Source of the DNA: Leuctra nigra
Taxonomy: Eukaryota; Arthropoda; Insecta; Plecoptera; Leuctridae
DNA length: 64,000 bases
Reading direction: 5' to 3'
NCBI GenBank assembly: GCA_934045905.1
Contig: OW203765.1
Coordinates: 22,445,409-22,509,408, forward strand
A program made the translations under genes and the position numbers. Shown in pieces: positions 1-9,621 of this stretch. The notes under the pieces were generated by a model. That model saw only the letters and a program-made list of their open reading frames with translations. It was not told where the DNA came from and did no database searches. Each line of letters begins with the position of its first letter. The first letter of the stretch is position 1.

Positions 1-76
1 GTCTTTCTCGGCCTAGCAGAACAACTGACTGTGGCTCCATCTGGTGAGAGTTCAAACATAAGAAAAACAAACTGTT

Positions 77-171
77 ACAGTTCATTTTTCCTTTGTTTGA
101 ACTCTCTACTGACCGTGCCACTGACTTTGGCACGGTCTGTAGAGAGTTCAAACATAGGAAAAACGAACTGT
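77..171. repeat. Long near-perfect hairpin (44-bp stem, 7-nt loop)
   Basis: Bases 77-120 and 128-171 are reverse complements with only a few mismatches, separated by a 7-base loop (121-127). A third, direct copy of the outer half of the second arm lies at about 43-75, so the order is arm, inverted arm, arm. No ORF is supported here. It may be a foldback repeat or a small-RNA hairpin precursor. Pairing is seen directly; function is unknown. Confidence 0.8.
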
Positions 172-325
172 ATCTTGCTGAACCCATTATTTCTCTGGGC
201 CCTGATGGAGCTAAAAGATAAATAATTCCTGTCATTTGTTTAAAATATGAACAACATTTCTATAGATGAAAAATAGATTTTAACCACTTAATTACGATCC
301 ATGCGATATTGAAAGAGTAGAGAGC

Positions 326-402
326 AGCTCTCTCATTGGCTGACAGCTGTCAAGTGACCTTATTTGACCGCCACGTGACAGCTGTCAGCCAATGAGAGAG
401 CT
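326..402. repeat. 27-bp perfect inverted repeat, 23-nt spacer
   Basis: Bases 326-352 and 376-402 are exact reverse complements, each containing a CATTGGCTGACAGCTGTCA-type core. The core includes an inverted CCAAT box and a CAGCTG E-box palindrome. The spacer contains CACGTG. It could be a short TIR element or a structured site. Confidence 0.75.
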
Positions 403-1137
403 ACTCCTCACTCTCGCAGAAGTTGACTGTGTGTCCGGTGTTTTAGCTAGATTTATTGATAAAGTAAAGCACATACTGAATGTATCTTTTTCATTAATTT
501 TCCACAATGTTATCGTTCTGTATGGAATTCCAGGGATTTTTTAAATCTGATTCTCTTCAAAATGCTATTAGTTGGCAGGTAGTACCTAATCATAGTCACT
601 CATTCCAGCCACTCTTCCTCCACCAGTTGTAACCATCTCAAACCAAAAGTCAAGTTCCCAATAGAAAGATGATTAAGTATGTTGAGATGAGAATGACATT
701 AAAATATTTGACACTTTCTTACCTGTCGTTTCTTGATTGAGATAAATACGGTTAATCTTGACCTACAACACACTTTTAAATCACATTCTGTCACTCAAGC
801 ATCTTTTGATACCACACAGCAATTGCAACTGTTCAAATTGTCAAGAGAAGTAAGTAAATGAGAAGGAACTAACTTGTCAGCAGTAAACTGTCACTTTCGA
901 TGCAAGATCAGCTAAATGTCATGTTTGAAAACAATTGAGACGATGTTTATTAAAATATCACGGCCTTCCGGAATATAATTGTGGCAATATTTTGTGTACA
1001 GCCACTTGGAAACCTAATTATTATATTTTATTTGTGATCTTCCGTTTTTATTTTGTAAACCAATGAGATGGTTTTTGAAAAATAAAATGAAGATGTGAGA
1101 AAAAGACAACTATCTGACAAATACAACCATCACAACA

Positions 1138-1455
1138 GGAGGCCAAGTCTTGAAACTTACGCCTTCAGGACGCAAACGCTCTAGGACGTCATAAAGTCCC
1201 ATTTACTGTAAGAATGACGACCTTGAAATCTACAGATAACTGTTTAGCTTCATTTTTAATACGGTTTTATGACTTTATAATATCTGTAATAATAATTATA
1301 ATGTTAATAAATTGTTAACAATAGATTGCTGGATGACAATTAAATAAGTGGCTTGACTTTATGTTTCAATGTCGATCACTCTTACAGTAAATGGGACTTT
1401 ATGACGTCCGAGAGCGTTTGCGTCCTGAAGGCGTAAGTTTCAAGACTTGGCCTCC
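1138..1455. mobile_element. MITE-like element with ~75-bp terminal inverted repeats
   Basis: The left arm (1138-1212) begins GGAGGCCAAGTCTTG. The right arm (1381-1455) is its reverse complement, with one obvious mismatch over about 75 bases and weaker similarity continuing inward. The interior (1213-1380) is AT-rich and non-coding. Long TIRs with a non-coding centre fit a non-autonomous DNA transposon. No clear target-site duplication is visible at the edges, so the superfamily is not assigned. Confidence 0.8.
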
Positions 1456-2560
1456 AGTGCAAACTTATTTACTTTTCATTATTATTCCAAATTCACAATC
1501 AAATCAAACTCAGATTTGATATGTCAGATCAAACTGAACAATACTGTCAAAACTTAGGAGAAAAGTGTGTAGTTTTTTCACCAAAAGGGTTGAAATAGCT
1601 CACTAGCAGTAATTCATATCAATTTTGATTATTCACTTTATTTTCGTAAGAAAATTACATGTACAAATTACAAAATTAGTATCATCATACATTCACACCT
1701 TATTAATATCACATTCAACACACGTCATATAATAACAAATTACAAAGTTGTTGAGCTTTTGCGTGCAAATCCTAGGATTTGCAAATAAATATAACATTAA
1801 TATTTATTATACTTTTGACTCAGTTCGTGATAAATGCTAACTAAAATGAACCACCACCGAAACCCCCAGATCAAGTGTTTAATATGGCAAAGACATTAGC
1901 TCTGGCTTGGTTTAGCGTAGCTAAGTCCAAAATTTGATCTTTCCCAAAACCAGGCCACTGTTATTACATTGCAATTTCTGTTTCAAATAAATAACTAAGT
2001 AATTTTAGAGTAGATTTTAAATTTAATGGCAACTAGTTGATAATTTAAAATATTTTAATAAAGTAGTTGCAAATGTCTTCATTAATTGTATACTAATATA
2101 CTTTATATGACAACATTGCAAAAACTCTGTTGAAAATAAAAAAATAATAATTGGTTTGGCAGTATGCAGTTTTTAACGCTGTGCTATACAACAAGTGACA
2201 AATTTGGGGCCCCAAAGTTTCTGCTTATGTACAATATACGACATAAAAAGTAAATTAAATATTTTCTTGTTACTTGAAAGAAATAAACGTACTCCAGTAC
2301 TAATTCCGACTTCAAATGATGAGGCCACCGTAAAAGAAGAGGCTCAATTCCTCGGAAAATTTTGAATTGTCGAGATCAACAATCAAATTAAGTACAAATT
2401 ATTCGTTTCCATTTAATCCTACATGTCTAATTTATGAAATTAAACAAACTTTACTTACAAGTCAATTGGACATGAAACAAATTATTTTATATAGGTCAAG
2501 AAAAATAAACTTCTGAGCTTTTGATAAAATATGGCCTTCGAGCTTTGTGCTATTGACGTT
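1456..2560. other. Non-coding AT-rich stretch
   Basis: No ORF, RNA gene or obvious repeat can be supported. It lies downstream of the chitin-binding gene's poly(A) signal and is best read as intergenic. Confidence 0.6.
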
Positions 2561-2579
2561 AAGCTTTTGCACTTACGCT

Positions 2580-2585
2580 TTTATT
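2580..2585 (-). terminator. Poly(A) signal AATAAA of the chitin-binding gene
   Basis: AATAAA on the minus strand lies about 85 bases past the TGA stop at 2670-2672. The short 3'UTR between them is extremely G-rich on the mRNA strand (2640-2668). Cleavage would be expected near 2555-2570. Confidence 0.65.
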
Positions 2586-2669
2586 TCCAGTAACACGAAA
2601 ATCCTTTACTTTCCCTACATCCTGCCATCAGACCCGTGATTCCGCCCCCCCCCCTCCCCCATCCCCCCA

Positions 2670-2963
2670 TCACTGCACATCGGGTATCTTCAGCTTCCTG
2701 GCGCCGACCTCGCGGTCCTCGACTGGCAACGCCGCCCTCCAGGAGGCGTCGCCGGCGTCGCCTCGCGTGCACCTCGGCGTCTTCTTGGCGATCTCGCAGC
2801 GTCTGGAGACCTCCCAGTACTGGTGGCTCGACGGACACTGCACGAGGCTGCCTTGGAGTTGGCCGCGGCGGTTGCGCGTGCATTTGTAGAAGGATTGACA
2901 GTCGCCCTCGTAGGGGTAGAGCCCGGTGGTGGGACAGAGAGAGCGCGTTGAACGTACCTCGAC
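2670..2963 (-). CDS. Chitin-binding protein, last exon (CBM14 domain 9 and stop)
   Basis: The acceptor TTTCTCTCTCTAG lies immediately before 2963. The exon starts in phase 0 with V-E-V-R and continues directly from ...R-E-V of the previous exon. It encodes 97 residues and TGA. The six cysteines of a divergent ninth CBM14 domain are present (LCPTTGLYPYEGDC... through ...KKTPRC), followed by a charged tail ending KLKIPDVQ. The antisense frames are also open here but only because the exon is GC-rich. Confidence 0.88.
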   Translation of the reverse strand, partial: VEVRSTRSLCPTTGLYPYEGDCQSFYKCTRNRRGQLQGSLVQCPSSHQYWEVSRRCEIAKKTPRCTRGDAGDASWRAALPVEDREVGARKLKIPDVQ

Positions 2964-5900
2964 CTAGAGAGAGAAAGAATGTCAGAAAATAATACACAGA
3001 AAATACAATGCGCATATAAATTCTTATGTATTTATAGATTTTAACAGTTTTTATGTTATCAAAAAATCCAGTAAATCTGAATGGTTGCAGAGCTCTTTTG
3101 CTTATAAATATATTTTAAAATCTGATAAGCTCTTTAAAAACGGGGAATGTTGTTTTAATATGTTTTTCTTATTTTATATACACAGGGACAAAATATTACA
3201 CATTTCAATTTTTATGATTATTTTACTGTTCTAGGGAGGTCTTCTAATTCCATCATAATTGAAAATTGGCAATAAACATCAAATGTGAGTTAGTGACATT
3301 TGATGAAGTATATTTTTGGCCGGAAGAGTAAAAAAACAAATTCTAAATTTATGGATTTAGATCAATTGTAATTTTAAGTAAACGTTTGTGCTAGTGATAA
3401 TTTTAAAAGTATGCCATGAAGCAAAAGACTCACCACTTCTCTCTTGCCCACAGTCCTGCTGCGCGAGAGCTTGGGCCCCGCCATCTTGCCGTCACACTTG
3501 GTCGTCTCCTTGGCCGGCAGACACTGCACCTTCTTCTCGTCGTACACCGTGCTGTTCGGACAGCTCAACGTCGCCACCTTCATCTCCCCTTGTCCCGACA
3601 TCGTGCACTGATAGAACAGGTCGCAGAACTTCGGGTGTCTTCGGAATCCGGTCGGACACACGAGCGACACCTGACCCTCTTCCAGGTCCGGGCATGACCC
3701 AGATGACGACATCGTAGTCGTCTCCGAGGAGTCAGTCGTCGTCTCGCCACCCTCCGTCGTGGAGGCGTTGTCAGTCGTCGTTTCACCACCCTCCGTGGTT
3801 GAAGACTCGTTGTCCGTCGTCGTTTCATGTCCTCCAGTCGTCGTTTCCTGTCCTCCAGTCGTCGTTTCCTGTCCTCCGGTTGTCGTTTCTTGTCCATCGG
3901 TCGTCGTTTCCTGTCCACCAGTCGTCGTTTCGTGTCCCGTAGTCGTTTCCTGTTGATCGGTCGTCGTCGTCATCGGCTCCGTCGTTGTCTCGTGACCATC
4001 TGTCGTCGCCGTCGTCGTGTCCTCGCCGTCGGTCGTCGTCTGCATCGTGGTCGTCGCCTCCGCCTCCGTCGTGGTCTCCTCTTCACCGCACTCTCGCGGC
4101 GGGTAAACGGACTCCTCGTGGTTGCAGACGCTCAGAGCGGGATCGTAGATCGTCCCCGGAGCGCAGTCGAAGAAGTACACCGAAAAGCGTTCACCTTTGT
4201 CACCGTCCCAGTCCACACACCGGTAGAACTTCTTGCAGTCGGTAGGATGGGGATAGAAACCGCCCTTGGTACACTTTACCTTTGGTGGTTTCTTAGAACC
4301 ACCGGGCTTTTTAGAACTCTCCGTTGTCGGCTTCTGCGTCGGTTTCTGCGTCGGTTTCTGCGTCGGTTTCTTGCTACTTCCGCTCGCTGGTTTCGCCGTG
4401 GTGGTCGGCTTGCTCGGGGGCTTCGGTTTCGCACCTCCCGTCGACGGCTTTGGTGTTGTACCAGCAGGCGGCTTGGGTTTTGCGCCTCCACCTGACGGCG
4501 GCTTGGGTTTACCTCCCGTCGACGGCTTGGGTGTTGTACCAGCAGGTGGCTTGGGCTTGGCGCCTCCACTTGACGGCGGCTTGGGTTTACCTCCTGTCGG
4601 CGGCTTAGCTGACGGCTTCGGTTTACTCGGCTGCTTCTCCGCCTCCGTCGTCTCCTCGGCGCCGGCGCCCTCCGCCGTGCCGCACGGAGGTTTCGTCGCC
4701 CACGCGTGGTTGCAGACCGTGTTGTCTTGATCCCATACCGTGCCCGCGGCGCAGTCGAACACGTACTTGGTGTAGGAACCCTCGCCGCCGTCCACGCATC
4801 TCATGAACTTCTTGCAGTCGCCGTCGACGGGGAAGAACCCGGAGGATGTGCATTTGCCGCCGCTCTGGCTCGGTTTCTGTGCGCCGCCGCCGCCGCCGCC
4901 GCCGCCGCCGGAGTTGTTCGCCTCGCCCGGAGCCGGTTCAGGACCAACCTCATTGGAGTTGTTATCTGTTTCTTCTGAACCGCTGTTGGAACCTTCAGGG
5001 CCATTACCAGACTCGTCGGGGCCATTGTTGGAGCCGTCAGGACCTGTAGTAGCTCCATCTGTGCCTGCTCCCGACCCTCCGGTCCCGCACGGGCCCTTGG
5101 TCGCCCAGGCGTGGTTACACGAGGTGATGTCCTGGTCCCACACGGTCCCCTCCCCGCAGCTGAACTCGTACTTCGTGTAACCTCCGCTGCCGGAGTCCAC
5201 ACATCGTAGGAACTTCTTGCAGTCGCCAGGGACGCCGAAGAAACCGGAAGACGTGCATTGAGAGGTCGGTTTCTGAGGCTTTTGACCGCCCGACGGTTTA
5301 GATGAGCCTCCTTGGCCACCTTGCCCTCCTTGTCCTCCGGATCCACCTCCACTGGGTCGTTGACCTTGACCTTGTCCACTGGGTCGTCCTCCTTGACCAC
5401 CTTGTCCACCTTGTCCTCCGGATCCGCCTCCACTGGGTCGTTGACCTTGACCTGGTCCCTGTTGGCCGCTTTGGCCATTTTGACCTCCTTGTCCACCAGA
5501 TCCACCAGGTCCACCATGTCCTCCAGACCCTCCTTGTCCTCCATGAGTCCAAGAACCGTCCGTGGATCCTCCTTGGTTTCCTCCTGAACCTCCGGGTCCT
5601 CCTGAACCTCCTTGTCCGCCGGATCCTCCTGGGCCGGATGGACCTTGTGATCCTTGCGACCATGAACCGTCTGTGGTTCCACCTTGCCCTCCTTGTCCGC
5701 CGCTACCCCCCTCTCCGCCGCCCGTCCCCGTGCCGCACGGCGCCGCTACCGCCCACGCGTGATTGCACGTGCTCGCCTCGGCGTCCCACACCGTGCCCTC
5801 GCCGCAGGAGAAGTCGTACCTAGTGAGTCCGCCGTTGCCGTCATCCACGCAGCGGTAGAAGTTCCTGCAGTCGTCCCCTGCGTGGAAGCCGGGGGAGGGG

Positions 5901-8900
5901 CATGGACCGGAGGGTGGAGGTCTCTCGCCTCCCTGTCCGCCTTCACCTCCCTGGCCCCATTGGTCGCCCTCGCCTCCTGGGCCTCCGGGACCTACTGGGC
6001 CTCCTGGCCCACCTGATCCTCCTTGTCCCCAATTTCCTCCCTGGCCAGCCTCACCACCTTGTCCTCCTTGGCCCCATTGTCCTCCTTGTCCGCTCTCTCC
6101 ACCTTGTCCTCCTTGGCCTCCTGATCCTCCTGATCCACTTTCTCCTCCTTGTCCACCCTGACCCCATTGTCCTCCTTGTCCACTCTCCCCGCCTTGTCCT
6201 CCAGATCCTCCTTGTCCTCCTTGGCCCCATTGTCCTCCTTGTCCACTCTCTCCACCATGTCCTCCAGATCCTCCTTGTCCACTATCTCCTTCTTGTCCCC
6301 CTCCCGTCCCACAAGGCGCGCTCGCCGCCCACGCATGGTTGCACGCGGTGCTCGCTTGGTCCCACACCGTCCCCTCGCCGCAGCTGAACTGGTACTTAGT
6401 GAAGCCGCCTTGGTCGTCCTCCACGCAGCGCACGAACTTGCTGCAGTCGCCGTTGACGCCGAAGAACCCGGAGGACGAGCAGGGCGCGCCAGGAGGTCGA
6501 GGAGGCGGTGGCGGCCTCTGTCCAGCTGATGGACCGCTACCTTCTGAACCGCCAGAACCTCCATTTCCTGTTCCTCCGCCGCCGTGACCGCCGTTCACTC
6601 CTGAACCTCCTGCTCCACCACCACCGCCGCCTCCACCTCCTCCTGCACCACCTCCGTGTCCTCCACTTCCACCGCCGCCTCCTCCCCCACTTCCGCCATT
6701 AGCTCCATTTCCACCCCCTCCGCCGGCACCACCTCCACCTCCTCCTCCCTCACTTCCATGTCCGCCATTGCCACCGGATCCACCATCGTCTCCACTACCG
6801 TGTCCACCACTTGCGCCGGGGCCTCCTGCTCCTCCTTGTCCACCGTCGCCTCCACTACCATGTCCACCACTTCCACTTCCACCTCCAGCTCCTCCTTGTC
6901 CCCAATTACCTCCCTGTCCCGCCTCCCCACCTTGCCCCCCTTGGCCTCCTTGACTTCCTCCGCCGCCTCCGCCGCCCTGTCCCGACCCGCACGGACCGCT
7001 GATCGCCCAGGCGTGGTTGCAAGCTTTGTTCTCTTGGTCCCAGACCGTGCCGTCAGCGCAGGAGAACTCGTACTTGAGATAACCTCCGCCGCCGTTCTCC
7101 ACACATCTGATGAACTTCCTACAATCGCCGGCGACCGCGTAGAAGCCGCTGCCAGTGCACTTGCCGTCCGAGGAGGGTTGACTCGGCGGCGTCGGCTGCC
7201 AGGACGCCGTCGTCTGTTGCCAAGACGGCGTTGAGGAAGTTGCTGTGTCCGGCGTCTGCTCGGCTGAGTTGGAATCTTCGCCGGACTCCCCAACGGACTC
7301 CCCACCGGTCTCCCCTCCGGACGCCCCTCCGGACGCACCGCTGGCGGACCCACACCGACCAGACACAGCCCAAGGGTAGTTACAAGTGCTGGCTTGTTCG
7401 TCCCATACCGTGCCGGCACCGCAATCAAAGTTGTACCTGGAAGAATTCAAAAATATATAAATTCTATGTCGCATTTTTCATTTTTACACGTTTTCTCATT
7501 CATATCTTACTTAATTACTTATCTAACTTAAACGTAAAATTTATTTTCTACACTCAAATCAGTACATGCATACTTGTAATACAGTGTAATTGCATTGTAG
7601 TAATTTATTTTCTTACTTCTCGTATAGTAAAGGTGGCTCGTTGCCAATAAAGATAATAGTAAAATTCCTTTTAAATGTATAAATTTAAAAGAAAAACTCA
7701 TGAGATACCACACCACCTTCAAGTTGTTAAAGATATGTAAGTACCTATGTTCGAAGGAACTGATACAGAAAAGTCGCTATAACAAATCAAGTCACTTGCT
7801 AGGCAAAAATTCATTGAAATATTATGATAATACATTTAAATACAATTCACGAAAAAAGAAATACATCGAGTGTGAATTGTGCTTCAAAAAGATCTTATCG
7901 AAAAGCCCGAAACAATACAATTTACTACCTTGTTTTAATCACAGAGTCAGCTTAAAATGCATCGTCAAGATAAAATCAAAGATAGACAAAATTATTATGC
8001 CAAAGGCCACACACGTCTAAAGTCAAAATTAATGGAGCTCCTAATCGAGCGAAGGTTATGAATATGATCATACATTAGATTTAATGGATGTAAAATCACA
8101 CTTTCGGCAAATAGGCTGGAGGTATAGATAAAGAAGATATGGCATAATTGGGAGATGATCAAGTAATGTAGAAAAGGAGAAACCATTTAGCTCACGCATA
8201 TCAACTAAGGGAAAAGATTGTGCGGGAAGAAAATTATCGACTGGAAGTACAAGGTGCTACCCAAAAGGTTGTTAAACATGACCATAAAAAAATGATGTAA
8301 TTCCTAGATTCCGCTGTTGTATTTGAAGTAGTTCCTTACAGATATTTAGGAATTATTTTAATTATTCCATGCATCCCTGGACGTTGGCACGTTGACTTCT
8401 TTGAGCACGTTTCGCGATGGTTCTATTTTCTCCTCCACCGTGCAAAAATGAACTTCATTTCAGCCTGAATTAGATCTCGAGGGAACAGTAATAAGTTCTG
8501 TGGCTGGCAATGCAAATATGAGATTTGTATATGTAAAATCTTTAAAAAAATCAAAGAATCCAATGGTGAAGTCAGATTTGAAAAATTGTTATTAATAACA
8601 AATATAGATTTGCTTAAGTACAGCGATTTTGTTACTTTTGAAAATTTTGTTCCTGGAATAACTACCTAAGTGCAGTTAAGCCACAGTCATCCATGCCGTA
8701 GCATTACAAATTGCTTTTTCAGTGGCTGGAAAAACGACCAACTACTGCCTTACAAATTGCTTTTTCAGTGGCAGGAAAAATTACCTAAGTACACTTAAGC
8801 TATTCACAACACAGCGAACATACAAAGGGAATTTAAAAAACCGTGCAATTGTGGGCCTGGAAAAACGACCTAAGTACACTAATTAGTTAATTAACGGGAT

Positions 8901-9453
8901 TTAATTAATTTAAAAAATCATGTATATTGCTTACATTATTATAATAACTTTCTGACAGTAATATTTCAAAAATATCTAATAATGTAGTTGCTACAATTCA
9001 AAATGTTGTTATAGTCTACTGAATAATCAGGTTTTTGTAGTTAAGTCGTTATTCCTGCCAGCCACAGAGTTGGGGAAAGATGGGGAAAGACTGTCATATT
9101 TTTGTAAGTCAGGAAGTGGCCAAAGTATGAAGTATGCGCGGACGCTTACCATGATAACAAGCCCAGTCGAGAAGAAACTAACTAAGCGATTATCCTTATA
9201 GCTTAGTCTGTTCACTGCGTTTACCTTGTGAGTCCTGTCCCATCTTCCACACATCTGAAGAACTTGCTGCAGTCCGACTCATGCGGATGGAAGCCTGGCG
9301 ACTGACATCCTGGTGATCCTATCTGATTCGACGCCTCCTGCGACGGAGCGTCGTCCTGCCAGCTGACGGCGTCGTTGTCCTCGTCCAGAGAGTAGGGGTG
9401 GGCGTTGTAGTGTTGGGGATGACCGCGATGACCGCGATGTAGCAGGGCGCGTC
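2670..9453 (-). CDS. Multi-domain chitin-binding (CBM14) mucin-like secreted protein, three exons seen
   Basis: The exons join as 9225-9453, 3434-7436 and 2670-2963, all on the minus strand with GT-AG introns. The joined frame is open for 1,508 residues to TGA at 2670-2672. It contains nine CBM14/peritrophin-A domains. Each has the six-cysteine pattern, and most share a GTVWD...CNHAW core. Linkers are Gly-rich (GGX and GQWGQGG units), Lys/Pro-rich (KPKPP) and Thr-rich (ETTTGGQ). CBM14 domains bind chitin in cuticle or peritrophic matrix and use three disulfides, so the product must be secreted. The Thr-rich linker is a likely O-glycosylation zone. The 5' signal-peptide exon is not adjacent; the first exon seen starts in codon phase 1. 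It resembles CPAP/peritrophin/mucin proteins in family only, and I do not recognise a named orthologue. Confidence 0.9.
2964..3433 (-). other. Intron between last two exons of the chitin-binding gene
   Basis: The 470-base intron is AT-rich, with donor GTGAGT at 3433-3428 and a pyrimidine-rich acceptor ending at 2964. It has no other feature. The phase is 0. Confidence 0.85.
3434..7436 (-). CDS. Chitin-binding protein, giant 4-kb exon (CBM14 domains 1b-8 and linkers)
   Basis: The exon opens at CAG|G (7436), completing an Arg codon split after its second base. It ends at ...GAA GTG before donor GTGAGT (3433). In order it holds: the second half of domain 1 (from 7436); domains 2 (~6987-7162), 3 (~6309-6484), 4 (~5734-5902), 5 (~5084-5257), 6 (~4679-4853), 7 (~4087-4274) and 8 (~3492-3697). 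Linkers 2-3, 3-4 and 4-5 are almost pure GGX repeats. Linker 5-6 is acidic, with a nine-Gly run encoded by a GGC tract (~4882-4911). Linker 6-7 is KPKPP/TTPKP repeats, including a QKPT tetrapeptide array. Linker 7-8 is Thr-rich. Long GC-rich repeats explain the many open antisense frames. Domains 2-6 are very alike, suggesting internal duplication; domains 7-9 are divergent. Confidence 0.92.
7437..9224 (-). other. Intron splitting CBM14 domain 1
   Basis: The intron is 1,788 bases, phase 2, with donor GTAAAC (minus, from 9224) and acceptor CAG at 7439-7437. It is AT-rich and contains a short tandem repeat at about 8704-8796. The plus-strand ORF at 7700-8020 has no recognisable domain or coding signature and lies in this intron. 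Confidence 0.85.
8704..8796. repeat. Two-copy tandem repeat, ~46-bp unit
   Basis: TTACAAATTGCTTTTTCAGT recurs at 8704 and 8750 and is followed each time by GGC(T/A)GGAAAAA. Related fragments (GGAAAAACGACCTAAGTACA) continue to about 8880. Confidence 0.75.
9225..9453 (-). CDS. Chitin-binding protein, N-terminal exon seen (His-rich leader and first half of CBM14 domain 1)
   Basis: The acceptor is TTTCTGTTCCGCAG just before 9453, and the exon ends AAG|GTAAAC at 9225. It encodes 77 residues counting split codons: a His/Gly/Arg-rich start (RGHRGHPQHYNAHP), an acidic stretch, then CQSPGFHPHESDCSKFFRC. That Cys pattern continues into the next exon as YNFDCGAGTVWDEQ, confirming the junction. The exon begins in phase 1, so an upstream exon ending in one codon base is required; no ATG in this exon fits. 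Reading back through the acceptor runs into the duplicated segment at 9503-9621. Confidence 0.85.
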
Positions 9454-9621
9454 CTGCGGAACAGAAACAATGCTTTCAGACAAGGAGTTATGGTCGACGG
9501 CGTCCTCGTCCAGAGAGTAGGGGTGGGCGTTGTAGTGCTGGGGATGACCGCGATGACCGCGATGTAGCAGGGCGCGTCCTTGGGAGCAGAAACAATGCTT
9601 TGAGACAAGGAATTATGGTCG
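9378..9621. repeat. ~125-bp tandem duplication copying an exon start and its splice acceptor
   Basis: Segments at about 9378-9496 and 9503-9621 are near-identical at a 125-base offset, with a 6-base length difference at one edge. Each copy carries a pyrimidine tract, an AG acceptor (after 9454 and 9579 respectively on the minus strand) and the same His-rich coding start. The offset is not a multiple of three. Using the outer acceptor and reading through both copies gives a stop in every frame I tested, so only the inner acceptor gives a protein. Confidence 0.85.

Noticed and set aside
2581..3015. 144-codon minus-strand ORF over the last exon
   Set aside because: It reads through the splice acceptor in a different frame. 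The spliced frame alone carries the six cysteines of CBM14.
3388..7234. Many plus-strand and out-of-frame ORFs of 60-290 codons opposite the chitin-binding exon
   Set aside because: They are shadows of the GC-rich Gly-codon repeats. They have no domains and consist of Arg/Pro/Leu/Ser-rich mirror translations of the true frame.
7700..8020. 106-codon plus-strand ORF in the chitin-binding gene intron
   Set aside because: It is AT-rich and Lys/Asn-rich by composition, has no recognisable domain, and lies inside an intron on the other strand.
8704..8796. CRISPR-like repeat array
   Set aside because: Only two repeat units without unique spacers, in a eukaryotic intron.
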